Of a DNA stretch of 64,000 bases, positions 35,535-48,400 are shown piece by piece. The notes under the pieces were generated by a model. That model made no database searches. It saw only the letters and a program-made list of their open reading frames with translations, and was not told where the DNA came from. Positions within the stretch are counted from its first letter, which is position 1, and each line of letters starts with the position of its first letter. The position numbers and the translations under genes are program-made. The stretch is from Trichoplax sp. H2 (lineage: Eukaryota; Placozoa; Uniplacotomia; Trichoplacea): the NCBI GenBank assembly GCA_003344405.1, contig NOWV01000008.1, positions 186,001 to 250,000 of the forward strand. Reading direction: 5' to 3'.

Positions 35535-36947
35535 GCTTTTATTTTCGACATTGGAATTTGAAATTTGTAAACAAGTACTGTAGTTATACTTACCGAGTCT
35601 AAGTTTAATTATGACACTATACAGGTATACTTGATTATAAATATATGTACGTATAGTGACGATCAATACGATATAATATGATTACTAAAATAAGTAGAAA
35701 AACTAACTAGAAATTCTTATACATAAAGCTGGACGACTAAATTTGACAGATATTAGTAGGTGACTTATATTGATCAAATCGACTACAATACGTATACGTA
35801 AAGGAATGACAGTAGAGTATATCGTCATACAGTTCCACTCTCGATAGAAGTACTGCTTGTGCTCTATCCTGACTGTGAGCGCAATATTATTTATTTTTAC
35901 TAGTTAAATTTAATATACTGTCTGTTTAAATTGATGGCACTTATTTAAACCGTTACCATTACAACCGTAAAACCGATTGATGTAATGTAGTTCAGTGTTG
36001 TCCATAGTCCGACGTCCGTATCAAATATGCTTTGTGCGATACTGTCCCATACAGTACGTAGTTCTGGAGGTGTACACTAGAGACCCTCTAGAGAGAGGTC
36101 TACTATCATCCATGACTATGCATAAGTATCGTATCCGTACTATACAGTACATAGTACTGTATGTTTTCTATGCTGGTAATACTGTACAGTATGTTCCAGT
36201 ATGAGTGTGTGGAACATCGAGGAAATGGGCATCTGAAAAGCGGCCGACTGCCGGCTTAGAACTTGCTGACTTATAAACGCCAACAAATACTATATATATA
36301 TCTATCGATAGACGTAATATATATGTTATGGTTATACTTGTAATTTATTTTCTTCACCAAAAATGTAATATTTCAAAAAAACATCAAAACGTAAATCAAA
36401 ACACAAACAACATAGAATCAAGGGCTATAGCGGTAAACACGAATGAGAATTTAACATTTTTATTACTTTCTAGTTATCATTTAAATAGTAAATAGTAATA
36501 CCGAAAGTTTACACGAACATGATATGCATGAGGATAAAATATCATATATATTATCGACCACTATGATTTGCAGTTAATAACAAATACTGTCAGCAGCATA
36601 CTGGTAACAACTTCTCCTATATTACTTTCTATACGTATATTCTATACTACAGCAATTATTATTAGAGAGCAAAATCGATACCGAATCGTATTCGTTGACC
36701 ATGTTTATGCCATTGAAATCAAATCGACTTTATTTGTACTATTTAAACTTTCGAATTATTGATGAAGTTGATTTGCACGTGCACATAGTATCATACTAGT
36801 ATAGTGTGTGATAAGTATGGTAGCACACGCATAAAAAAAGATAAAGATTTTATTACCCTTATAAATCACAGATTACTAAAAGTAATCAATGAATGATGCC
36901 AATTAAATGTTCATTGATTGTGGATCGTAAATTGATCTTTGCTCTTT
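35535..36947. other. Intergenic spacer with a small TACAGTA-rich patch
   Basis: No supported gene. From about 36040 to 36205 the sequence is dense in 'tacagtacgta', 'atacagtacatagtactgta' and 'tactgtacagtatgt', a small version of the hairpin tracts seen elsewhere. The open frame 35995-36204 is produced by this repeat. Confidence 0.5.
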
Positions 36948-37928
36948 TTACAGTGATTGTGGTGGTGCTAAACCAGTCATTTCTTCACTTAATTTCCATA
37001 ATCTTTTGGCTGCTTCGTCATCAAGAGCATGAGGCTTCATCTGTACCGGTCTACAATTTTCAAAATATAGGCCAGTCATGCCATTAATTTCCTCAGAAAC
37101 AGCAAGTTGAATGGTTGTTTGAGCGCCTTGTTTGGCTGATTTAAAAAACATCAAGGCCACTGGATATCCAACTAGCTTGGTGCATGGATTCATATGTCTA
37201 AAAATTTCAGTTCTCACCGACCCTGGATGTAATGTATTGACAAGGATACCATGTCCTTCGAGTCTTTTAGCAAGCTCTCGAGTGAAATAGACATTAGCCA
37301 ATTTGCTTTGACAGTAGACGTTGAGGTAATTAAAATCTTTCTCATTTTGAATATCATCAAAATTAATGGATCGTATGAGTGAGTGGCCCCAAGACGCCAC
37401 GACTACAATACGACTATTTTTACTTTCTTTGATTTTATCCAATACTAGATTGGTTAACAAAAAATGACCGAAATGATTGACACCCATAATCATTTCTAAA
37501 CCATCTTCGGTTAATTGCCTTTCACATGCTACACCGGCATTATTAACTAAAATATCCAGACTTTTCTCATTTTTATTAATATCTTCAGCAAAACTTCGAA
37601 TAGACTTAAACGATGCCAAATCTAAATGTTTGAACACAACGTTGTCATTGCCAGTGGCTTGACGAATGTCTTGAGCGGCACTTTCACCTTTTGTTTCGTT
37701 CCTACATGCGAGAATAACTCTAGCCCCTCTTTTGGCGAAATCGATCGCAGTTTCCTTGCCAATACCAGTGTTTCCTCCAGTAATGATGGTGACCTTGTTG
37801 TCTAATCGGACTTTACTGCGACAACTTCGAGCCCAAAGTACCCCAATGACGGCGTAGAGTAGACCCATACTAACAACGATGACAGCAGCACCAGCAAGCC
37901 AAGGTACTTCACTTAATAATTCAATCAT
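36948..37928 (-). CDS. Membrane-anchored short-chain dehydrogenase, retinol dehydrogenase (RDH11-14) type, copy A
   Basis: An intronless 326-residue frame. Family members reduce or oxidise retinoids and lipid aldehydes with NADP(H) at the ER or mitochondrial membrane. Seen here: a hydrophobic anchor at about 10-32, the cofactor motif TGGNTGIG at 50-57, then ILACRN (Arg in the position that favours NADP in this group), NNAG at 129-132, the catalytic Ser near 179 (VVVASWG) and YCQSK (Tyr205, Lys209). It is followed by LHPGSVRTE, typical of RDH11-14. Length matches the family (about 310-330). The start is the first Met, immediately before the anchor. It lacks introns while its neighbours have many. 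Close paralogue of 40142-41116. Substrate cannot be told from sequence. Confidence 0.92.
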   Translation of the reverse strand: MIELLSEVPWLAGAAVIVVSMGLLYAVIGVLWARSCRSKVRLDNKVTIITGGNTGIGKETAIDFAKRGARVILACRNETKGESAAQDIRQATGNDNVVFKHLDLASFKSIRSFAEDINKNEKSLDILVNNAGVACERQLTEDGLEMIMGVNHFGHFLLTNLVLDKIKESKNSRIVVVASWGHSLIRSINFDDIQNEKDFNYLNVYCQSKLANVYFTRELAKRLEGHGILVNTLHPGSVRTEIFRHMNPCTKLVGYPVALMFFKSAKQGAQTTIQLAVSEEINGMTGLYFENCRPVQMKPHALDDEAAKRLWKLSEEMTGLAPPQSL

Positions 37929-38259
37929 CTCTTTCCAACTGTTGTCTTTCTTCTAACCAATGTATCCAAGTACAGCAATTGCCTCGTCCACTTGATGGAA
38001 AAGTATTCACTAAATCAATTGGAAAGTCAGCTTTGACTTGATACTCGATTCTCGTTTTGCGGCTACTGCTTTTCCTCGACGCCGGCACCGGTTATGCTTG
38101 GCTATTTTGCAACACTAACTAGCGTCTACCTACCTACTTGATTGCTGCTTTTTTATATAGAATTTGGTATGGCAGACGGCCTACGGATGTCCTACTCTAT
38201 CGACGATTGAATTGAAGTTGGCATCTAGCAGATTGCCTAAAGGTCAAGGGTCAATGTGT

Positions 38260-38765
38260 ACGTACATACTGTACAGTACAGTACAGGCAACCAACGTCCT
38301 GCGTCACCAGTACAGTACAGTACAGTATCGTATTTCTACAAGTCCATGATTGTACACTGTACACTGTACACTGTACAAGCTAAACAATAGATCCTTGTCC
38401 TGTTACTGGCTGTTAGCACAATGATCCGTTGTTGACCTGATTGTATTGTCCAGTACAGTGTACAGTGCACAGTAGTCTCGACTGTACACTGTACAGGTAT
38501 ACTGTAGTGCTGTACTGTACAGTACAGTACATTGTACAGTACAGTACAGTAGTGGAAGCGCGTGGATAAAATACTGTACATGGCATGAGTTAAAGGTGTA
38601 CGGAACAGTATGCTGTACTGTACTGTACGTAATGATTTGTCCCACATCTGAGATGTTTCAGCATACGCACTGTAGTACTGAACATCAAGTCAAGATTGCA
38701 AGTCCAAGATTTTACAGTACTGTACACACGAGTGTACTGTACACTGTAGTGTACAGTACAATGTA
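38260..38765. repeat. (CTGTA)n/(TACAG)n hairpin-forming tracts
   Basis: Several strand-switching pentamer runs (near 38269-38285, 38310-38325, 38347-38378, 38505-38550, 38608-38630 and 38715-38765). Variants such as 'actgtacactgtacactgta' have a 10 bp period. Minus-strand open frames here (38336-38647, 38403-38645, 38590-38817) are Tyr/Val/Leu/Thr/Cys-rich repeat translations and not genes. Confidence 0.85.
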
Positions 38766-39400
38766 GTGGAAATGCGTGTAAAATGGATGTCATAAATTTA
38801 CGTGTCATTTGCACCATACGTAAACCATTTTATGTGACATCTCTTATAAACGGTCCAAACTGCAGAGATCGACCAAACTGTACACAACTAACTATGGATT
38901 GACAGTACACTCTACTGTACAATAAGGTGGAAATGCGTGTAAAATGGATATCATAGATTTACGTGTCATTTGCAGCATACGTAAACCATTTTGTGCGATA
39001 TCTTTTATAAACGGTCCAAACTGCAGAGATCGACCAAACTGTACACAACTAACTATGGATTGACAGTACACTCTACTGTACAATGTGGTGGAAATGCGTG
39101 TAAAATGGATGTCATAGATTTACGTGTCATTTGCAGCATACGTAAACCATTTTGTGCGACATCTGTTATAAACGGTCCAAACTGCAGAGATCGAACAAAC
39201 TGTACACAACTCAACTATGGATTGACAGTACAGTACAGTACAATACACTCTACTGTACAATGTAGTACTGTATAAATGCGTGTAAAATGAATGTCATCAA
39301 TGTAGGTGTCATTTGCAGAATACGTAAATCATTTTGTGCGACATCTCTTATAAACGGTCCAAACTGTACACAACTAACTATGGATTGACAGTACAGTATA
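38766..39400. repeat. Tandem repeat, 161 bp unit, four copies
   Basis: Units start at 38766, 38927 and 39088 (exactly 161 bp apart), with a fourth at about 39270 after an enlarged TACAG tract. Each holds 'aatgcgtgtaaaatggat', 'tttacgtgtcatttgca', 'tacgtaaaccatttt', 'cttataaacggtccaaactg' and 'acaactaactatggattgac', and is bounded by 'acagtacactctactgtac'. The fourth copy lacks part of the 'cagagatcga' segment. One inverted copy lies at about 49008-49160. Confidence 0.92.
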
Positions 39401-40141
39401 TCTTCAGTTCATTTTTTTTTATTTATTTTTCCATTACGTCACATTGCACGGAAGAAGAGCGAATAGTGGCTAATTTGTCACACTATCCTGCAACGCAGCC
39501 TCTGACCGTGATTGAAGAATGGGAAATATTTTCAAGTAAACTAATAAACACAATCTATTCGAATACATTTCTGGAGTAAGTTTTCAGTGCGAGAAGAGCT
39601 ATTCTAATAACTGTCAATAAAAAGAAGAAATTACAAATATACCAGTAATGAATAAAAACATTCAAGAAATGGCGCTACGCTATTTCTATTGTCCTAGCAA
39701 TTCTTCTTCTTATTGTGAGCCACCGTAGATTATAGCAGCAATTCATTAAAACCACGATTTACGGTAGGGCTGCAAGTTAGCCATTTGCTTACGTTGACGA
39801 GATCAGAGAAAGGATAAAATGCATTCCTGACTTTGTCAAATCAACTATTGTACTGTACTTCGCGAAAAAAATTACCAACTCATTGTACAATATGCAATTT
39901 GAATGATGCTGGGAATGGAACGCACAAGTAAATAGTAAAAAGACTCTGTATCGATAGGTAGTTATTGAAAGAGATTTATGTTGTCTTTCATATTTAGCAG
40001 AGATTGCATTGGCTATAATCTTTCCAAATAAAATGAATTTTACCGGTAGACTTAACTGCCTTATCAACAGTGCTAAGGCTATCAATATACATAGACGAGT
40101 ATAGATAGAGCCCGTATACTCACTCTTCTTGAAAGCTTCAA

Positions 40142-41116
40142 TTAATGTACGGATAGGCCAGTTAACTCTTCACTAACATCCCATAATCGTTTAGCAGCTT
40201 CATCATCAAGAGCGTGAGGTTTCATCTTTACAGGTCGACAATCTTCAAAATAGAGACCACTAAGACCGTCGATGTCTTCAGAAACTGCAAGATGTATCGT
40301 AGTTTGAGCACCTTCTTTTGGTGTCTTGAAAAGCATCAAAGCAAAAGGATATGTAAAAGCTTTGAGGCATTTGTTCATATCACGCCAGATGTCAGTCATG
40401 ACGCCTCCTGGATGCAGGCAATTGACAAGAATACCGTCACTTTCCAATCGTTTTGCGAGCTCTCGCGTAAAATATACATTAGCTAATTTGCTTTGACAGT
40501 AGACGTTAAAGGCTGAAAAATTTTTCTCATTTTGAATATCATCGAAATCAAGCGATCGTACGAATGAATAGCCGTAGGAAGCTACCACCACTATACGAGC
40601 ATTTTTGCTTTCTTTCATTTTATTCAATAGCAAATTTGTTAATAAAAAATGACCAAAATGATTCACTCCCATAATCATTTCTAAACCATCTTCCGTTAAT
40701 TGCCTTTCAACGACTAAACCAGCATTGTTAACCAAAATATCAAGGCTTTTCTCATTTTTGTTAATATCTTCAGCAAAACTTCGAATGGATTGAAACGATG
40801 CCAAATTTAAACACTTAAACACAACATTATCATTGCCAGTAGCATGACGGATCTCTTCAGCAGCAATTTCGCCTTTGGCTTTGCTCCGACATGCGAGAAT
40901 AACTCTGCCACCTCTTCTTGCAAAATCTGCAGCGGTTTCCTTGCCAATACCTGTGTTTGCTCCTGTAATGATAGCAGTCTTATTATCTAATCGAGCTCGA
41001 CTACGACATACACCTCCAGCACAAGGTCTTGCCAATAAACAAACGAGACCAATGCAAGCAATAACGCCTACCACGGCAGCTGGAGCCAGCCAAGGCGCAT
41101 CCATGAAATCGATCAT
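40142..41116 (-). CDS. Membrane-anchored short-chain dehydrogenase, retinol dehydrogenase (RDH11-14) type, copy B
   Basis: An intronless 324-residue paralogue of the gene at 36948-37928, same strand. An N-terminal hydrophobic anchor (about 9-30) is followed by Cys/Arg-rich PCAGGVCRSR. TGANTGIG lies at 51-58, NNAG at 130-133, Ser180, and YCQSK gives Tyr206 and Lys210. Long identical stretches with copy A (for example SFAEDINKNEKSLDILVNNAG) against divergent anchors show duplication followed by divergence. All catalytic residues are intact, so both copies look functional. The 2.2 kb between them holds only repeats. Confidence 0.92.
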   Translation of the reverse strand: MIDFMDAPWLAPAAVVGVIACIGLVCLLARPCAGGVCRSRARLDNKTAIITGANTGIGKETAADFARRGGRVILACRSKAKGEIAAEEIRHATGNDNVVFKCLNLASFQSIRSFAEDINKNEKSLDILVNNAGLVVERQLTEDGLEMIMGVNHFGHFLLTNLLLNKMKESKNARIVVVASYGYSFVRSLDFDDIQNEKNFSAFNVYCQSKLANVYFTRELAKRLESDGILVNCLHPGGVMTDIWRDMNKCLKAFTYPFALMLFKTPKEGAQTTIHLAVSEDIDGLSGLYFEDCRPVKMKPHALDDEAAKRLWDVSEELTGLSVH

Positions 41117-42461
41117 ATTATCTGTTATTTCGCAGTTGAACTTTAGTTAACTGGACAAACTATCACTAGTCCTTCACTTCTATCCTCAATGATAGCAGTA
41201 TTTGCTGCGGATGCAGTATGCAGTAGTAAACAAAATAGAGACAAAATGGAAAGTGGTTAAAGTCAACGGGCATCCACAAGGTGGCATACAAGGTAGAAAT
41301 GATTAAACAACCTTGGGGAAATGCTCTTATGGAACAACTGAGTTGAGCTTTAAATTAATTAAATTACTTAATGCATACGGTATACGATACGGTACAGTAA
41401 TAAGACTCCTATCACTCACTAACCAGGAACAATGTACAGAATTGTTCATAAACTGTACACGTGCCTCAGTACAATACTGTATTTAAAGGTCACAATTACG
41501 CAGCAAAATTTTGCCAATTATACGTACAATATACTGTATATTAATCAATTAATAGTGGACAAATTAGTGTGATGTCCATGCTAGCTTGCACGCTAATGAA
41601 CAGCGATAAATAATTATATATTATTTATTTATACATAATAGGCTATTAGTCATTGATTGTTATATCAATTGTAGAACAATGATTTATTTACATTTCAGTA
41701 CTATATCTTTGAGATGCACGTACAGTATACTCGTAGCTATTAGTATTAGTATTAAAATACAAACAATTCACGATAGATCAGTTTTGCTTGACTTGGCAGT
41801 TATAAAAACTTGACATTCATACTGTACATCAAACGAATACTTCCTGTCAATGTGTATAGTTAATCGCGATACGAGTATGCGTATAATGACCTAGATATAG
41901 TAGCATACTGTATACTCAGTGAGTGTACAGTGTTGCATCGCATAGCCCACCACCACAGTATGCATAAACAAGACAAACATCATCGAAATTTAAAGAGCAT
42001 ATCGAAATATTAGAAGCTCTTCGCACTATTCAATGTACAATTTGAAAACATTAGTCGAGCATTATACGTCTACATGATGATACCGTCAAGCTGGACAAAA
42101 TTCAATTTCTTCAATCGATGGATTGATTCAATAATTATAATCATATCAATTCATAAACCCCAAATTTTGACATTGCTGTCGATGTAATATAAGTAATATT
42201 CTATGATTTGGCATATCCATATTATAAAATACAATCAGTCGTCACCATACGAAAACACGGAGCAATATACGAGACCATGATCTTGTCTGTGATGTGTAAC
42301 ATTACTAGTATGCAACCATTCGCAAACATTTGAAAACTTTCATTATGTCCGAACATTAACACACACAGTAGCACATGAAGGAAATTCGTAGAACGACAAG
42401 CGGAGAAAGGATTATCTCCAAAGCTAACCCTTGGAATCACAACATCGAAACATAGTTCTTA
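41117..42461. other. Intergenic spacer, no gene recognised
   Basis: AT-rich spacer between the upstream side of RDH copy B and the 3' end of SMG6. Scattered TACTGTA words occur, as in much of the window. The open frame 42222-42440 overlaps nothing recognisable and has no domain. Confidence 0.45.
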
Positions 42462-45400
42462 TTAGTTGGAACAATTGACCCAGGATGAAAATTCATTTAT
42501 ATCTCTAGTTGGTACATTTCGAATGTGTGCCTTGACTCTCAAATTTCTATCATTGGTAATAAGAACTACATTTCTTCTTAAAATTTTGCGTGAACCTGCA
42601 TTAAATTAAATTGTTGCTTAACCCTAACCTTAATACAGTCAACATATATCATTTAAGTTATATCCTTAAATCATCTATGAAATATCTAACGCAACAATTT
42701 ATTCCTAACCTCTTACGATTAGATCTTCACGATCATTGCAATAGCGAAAGCAACATTGCAGTATCAAGTCGTCATTATTATGTACCTAAAATAATTATTA
42801 TCCACGTACATAAGCAATTAACCATAGAAGCTCTCATTCCGTAAAAATCTAAATCTCTTGAGCTAAATAGGTTTACAATACTTAAACATAGTAATTACTA
42901 ATCTTACGGTGTTAGATGATGTATCTTCACTTCGAAAATTTAACGAGCGTAGTGCATTGCCTTTGGTTGTTAACACCGTCAAATGACTTTTAAAAATACT
43001 AAAATGTTCTTCTATAAATGTCATTGCATTCCTGAACAAATAAATTTATGGATTAGCATCAATAGTTGACACTATAAAAATTTTAATATGCATAAATTCA
43101 ATAGCGAAATGCAAAGCATATGTATTTGCTTACTTAGCCATTTCACTGGCTTTACTCGAATGGCTTGTATCTGAAGAACTATCTTCACCTTTTAATAGCC
43201 CGCTTAGTTCGTTAATTACTATATTCGTGCATCATAAATAACATCGTTAATTTGCATCTACTTCGTGTTATTGTTATATTCCCTAACGAATAACTTCCGT
43301 ATATGATATTGGTTCTTAGTTATAACTATTCATGAAACAAACCTACTAGAGGAACAACGATATGAAATTTCTTCTGGGTAATATAATTACCAATCAAGTC
43401 AACTCGATCAATTAAGGTATTGGTATCAATTACTAAATATTTAGGGATAACTTCCAATTCGATATCTTCTAGGTTTAGCTGGCGATCCACTACGGCCTAG
43501 AGTGAATAAACATAAATCCAATTAAGTCACATCTTCCAATAAGCTGATGGGCACAAGCATTGTTGATGCTATCGGTATCAAAAGAAGAAGTAGTTTTTGT
43601 AACTTTCTTAATGTTATCTTACTTTGACAGTTTCTTGCATTTCTTGTTGTTTCGCCATTTTATTAGAGAGCTCGTCTTTTCGAGCCTAAAGTAACATAAT
43701 CGGCGCATTTAGTATATTGTAAGGTTTATGTGAAGGCTAAAATTCGATAACGTCAAAATAAATGTTTAACAGAAACCTTCAGTAGTTCAAAATTTTCATC
43801 CTGCACATCGGTAATTGCAAGACTTTTCAGGAAAAATAAAATAGGGATATTAGTTTCAGAGACTAAATCATCCAATTACGAAAATAATCAGAAATGCTAA
43901 CGCATTAAATCTCATACTCTTGGAGAATATTAAAGTGATCCGCTTCATTTTCGCTATCTTCACTGCATACGCCTTCCACAATGATATCGTCCGATTCCTA
44001 AATTATCAATGAAATCAAGCACATCAGAATTTATCTCAACAATAGTTATTGACCATGACCTTAACATCAAGTTATTTTAATCGATGAAAATTATCTGATT
44101 GTTCCTAAAAGTGATATCAAAGGGCATTACACATTCTGAATTATGATCTGTACTAGCCACAGGCAGTTCTGATGGCATTTCTTGAATTGGCATGGAGTGA
44201 ATCGACTCATTAACACCAAAACTACCATCTTCATAATTGATCGGAAGACTTGAAAGTGACACCAACGACTTGCCAAATTCATTTAAAAACAATCTCCTCA
44301 CAGCTGTCATATATTCTTTCTATAGGTGTAGAATATTGCCAATGGTTAAAACAATTTCTTAAACTTTAAAATAAACTTGCGTTAAAAATATTCTTTAATG
44401 CATCTCAATTTACTTCGTCACTAGGCTGAGGTATTGCAAATAACAAGCTAAAATTCTCTCGATTATGAAAAGGACCAAATCCTTGAATGTGTTGATCTTC
44501 CCAAAGCAAAAGAGCTTCTTTACCTTAACAAGTTGTAGGTAGACGGAATGTTTACTAAATTATTATTAAGCAATTTATATTTGTATTGATGGAATATATA
44601 AAATTTTACTTACCGTCATCACACTCCACTGGTTTTACTAATGGAAGTGAATTGAGTATATTTAACAAATCAGTAATGTTCTTCCATGTTGTCACGCTGG
44701 AAATAGGATACTAGGTCAGTGTTCAGAATCGCTTAAAATTACTTGTAAATTTGCAATACCTTAACTTGGGAGTCCATTCGTCTATTTCACACCATAGCCA
44801 TAAACACCAAACTTTAATAGCAGGCAGTACAGTAGTTATGCGAGACTGCCAATTATCATTCTGGCTCCGAATGGTCTCGCTTAACCAAGCAGTGAGTTGA
44901 TTAAAAATTTCATTACCAAAGCTAAATGCGTCGCTTGCTAAAATCGTATCTAAATATTGCAGAGATGCAAAAGCTTCATCATAAACAGAAATGTAGCTAT
45001 TTTATTCTAAGTAGAGCTATAAAGGATAAATAATACATTAATCGCCGAACCTCTGCAATTTTCAATCGAGAATATATTTATGAGAGTAACTTGTAAAATA
45101 ACCATTGCATCATCTAGAACTAAAGATTCCTTGGAGGAACTTCTTAATAGCTGTTGCAGTTCTTTCACAATTTCTTTTGATAGTTCATGAAAAGATTCCA
45201 TGCTATAAAGTTAAAAAAATATATATAACTTAAGGCTCTAGATATTAAAAATACTTTGCAATAGAATAAATTGAAATAGGTGATTACTTGATTTTTGTGA
45301 AGAGTTTTCCATGGATATGAATAAAATCAGCTATAAATAACTTATACAACTAAATCGCGGGAAATAGGTTAAAAATTTTTTAAAAGTTGAAATGCTTGAA

Positions 45401-48400
45401 TTTTTATGTAAATGTAATAGAAATACCTGCTGCGGAGAGCCAAGCATAATTTCTTTATTGTCTGTTGTATCCAATTTTTTGGATTGTTCGGCTGCTTCAT
45501 ATGAACTGTACCAAGTTTCCTGTCTAGTTTTGGTAAACTGCTTATTATTATAATTAGCGGTAGCTTCTTGTCTAGAGTCGTCATTGTAACGATGATATTT
45601 TCCTATAGATTGATGTTCCCTTTTATTGCCTTTCTTTTGATGCTTTTTTCCATTTGATAGCTTATTTCTGTAATATTCCGCCTGTGGTAAAGTAATCCAA
45701 GAGTTACTTACGAAGATAAAGGAAAGTATGTGTCTGAGCTATAGTTGAAGGTGGAATAAAATGCAAAGTCAAATACAATCTATACCTTTTTTCTTGCTTG
45801 CTCGAATAAGGAAGGTAAACTTTCTCTAGCAGTAAGAATTGGATTACTTGCTAGCAGGCTTCGCATATAGTAATATACACTATCAAGCTGGCGTTTCTAT
45901 TAAATATTATATCGATTAATTAATGATTACTATAAAACAGTACTTGAATTACCGTACTATATTCTTAAGTGAAGTTAATAGTAGGTATAGTCTTGGCAAT
46001 TATTATAAAAAAAGAAATAGTTCTTGCTTAAAATAAGGTATACTGTAATTAGGATATCGACAAAATATTCTATTACCAAAATAAATGGTAAAGATAACAA
46101 GTTAACATTATTAGTTTTATATAACGGATTTTTTGAATATCTTACGGCGTAAATAGCGATAACTGCTAATTGATTATAAACTTTTCCATTTTTTGGTAGT
46201 AAAACTTGAGCTTTCAAATAGTACCTAGAAGTATAGATATATATCGTAGATTAATTTTTATTTTAAGCTATACCTCTTAAGCATATAAATAGTTAATATG
46301 TTACACTTTATATGTTCGGTTAAGACATAAGGAAGAAGAGTTGAAAAGCTCACCTTCTGGCAACACCGTAATTACATGAATCTTGAATTTGTTCTTGGTA
46401 CCTAGCCAGGTCACCAAGTGCGATATAACATCGATGACAACTGACCAGAGCTAATTTTTGTTTCTATAATAACAGTTTCCCAATATAATGCTATTTAACA
46501 ATCATCTTTTTATTACCGAAGTAAACTATAGCATACAGTCAGTCAAATAATGTCGATATGACAATTACTGAATTAGATAGAGCATAATACCTTTCGCTTG
46601 ATATAGGCAATCCTGTTGGAATTTTTTAAAAAGTCTTCAATATCAATACCATATTTTTCCTGAATTTGTTTGATTAACGATAAGTAGAAGGATACCGCAT
46701 CATCAATAATACGTTGAAGAGCCGTTTTACGGGTGTCTGTAGGATTTTCTTGATTGATGAGCTCATCGTCTATATCGTCAAGAAAATATTATGTAAGTAA
46801 GTATGATTTGTATGGTAATTTGTAATTATCGACATAATCGAGATAAATGTTATGCATTTACTTTACGGGTAAAGAATTATAATAAAATGACTAGCATCTC
46901 TAAATCAAAACTTTTCATATGGACAATTTTGACGCAGTAATTATAATTATCTAGTTTACTATATACTATACTGTACTTTAATTATAATTAGATCTTAATT
47001 TTTAAGTAATCGACTTCCAACTTATACAAACTACCTCATAAGGTACTCAATGTCAAAGTATACGTACATTGTATCTTGATATCAAAGTTCAATACAACAC
47101 GTACCATCATACTGTAATAATGTATTTATACATAAGTTATAATACATGAATACTACACTGTGTAGTGTACAGTAGATAATATTTAACCTTAAGTATTGTT
47201 AAACAGACTTGCAGACCTAATATTAAGGGAAATGAATATTTGTGATCTACCTGAAAATTTTGGCCGCTCATCTTTTCGGAATCTTTCGATAACTTGATAA
47301 AATGCATGCTTCCACAATGCAGATTCAACATTTCGCGATTCAGCGAGCTGGATATCGCTTAAAATTGCTTCCATATAGCATTTTCGTAAATTCTCACTGT
47401 GTGATAAAGCATAAGTACAATCATCATTTTTGTTATCAAACCAATCAATTTGTTACCAAACACGTCAGTCTTACTGCATGTTATAACTGTCATTTTAAGA
47501 AGTTAACATTTTATAGCTCAAGTTAGGCGCAGAACTTTTCCACTTTAACGTAGTGTAAATTATACCATATATCGGTAGTCATAAATCGATACGACTTTGA
47601 TTTAATGAGGTGTACCTCATATCGAGCTATCGATACTTTACGATAAGATAAACCACTGCGAGGACAAGTAGAACAGTAGTTTCCTATTCGGCTATTTCAG
47701 AATAAATGTTGATCAAATGATATTATGAAGAATAGCTGTGTAGTGGAATGAATATGTGGACATGATCTACCAACATGATAGTCCACATTTACTGTACAGT
47801 ACAATGTACATCCAAAGGCAATTTTCATCTCCAGGAGGATATATGAGTCATTTTGCAGGTATAAAGGATATAAGGATAAGTATACGTAGCAGATGTAGAA
47901 ATGCGACTGTAAAATAGCTTGTATACTACTTGACAATCTCTAGTGTTAGTGGGAGGCTTCAATTTGCTATGATTAACTTCAATAATCTCCATTTACTGTA
48001 TATATCCAAATATCATTTTGATCTGCATGGCAATGCATGAATTATTTTGAAGGTATAAGGATGATAAGCATACATAGTAAATAGCAGAACGGTACTGTAT
48101 ATCAGCTTGTCTATTACAATCTCTAGCCGTAGTGAGAGGCTTCAATTTGCTATGATTAACTTCAATAGTCTCCATTTACTGTACAGTATATCCAAATATC
48201 ATTTTGATCTGCATGGCAATGCATGAATTATTTTGAAGGTATAAGGAGGATAAACATACATAGTAAACAGCAGGACAGTACTGTATAACAGCTTGTCTAT
48301 TACAATCTCTAGCAGTAATGGGAGGCTTCCATTTGCTATGATTGACTGAAGGAGAATGAACTTGCTTGCATTCCTGCGACAGCCAGCCTACATACAGTAC

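Noticed and set aside
37477-37662. Plus-strand frames opposite the two SDR genes (37477-37662, 40214-40486, 40875-41150)
   Set aside because: They are antisense shadows of the dehydrogenase coding sequence, whose motifs are all on the minus strand.
38336-39275. Several 60-100 residue frames in the 38-39 kb repeats
   Set aside because: They are translations of the 161 bp unit and the GTAC tracts. The same peptide recurs with each repeat copy and has no start or splice logic.
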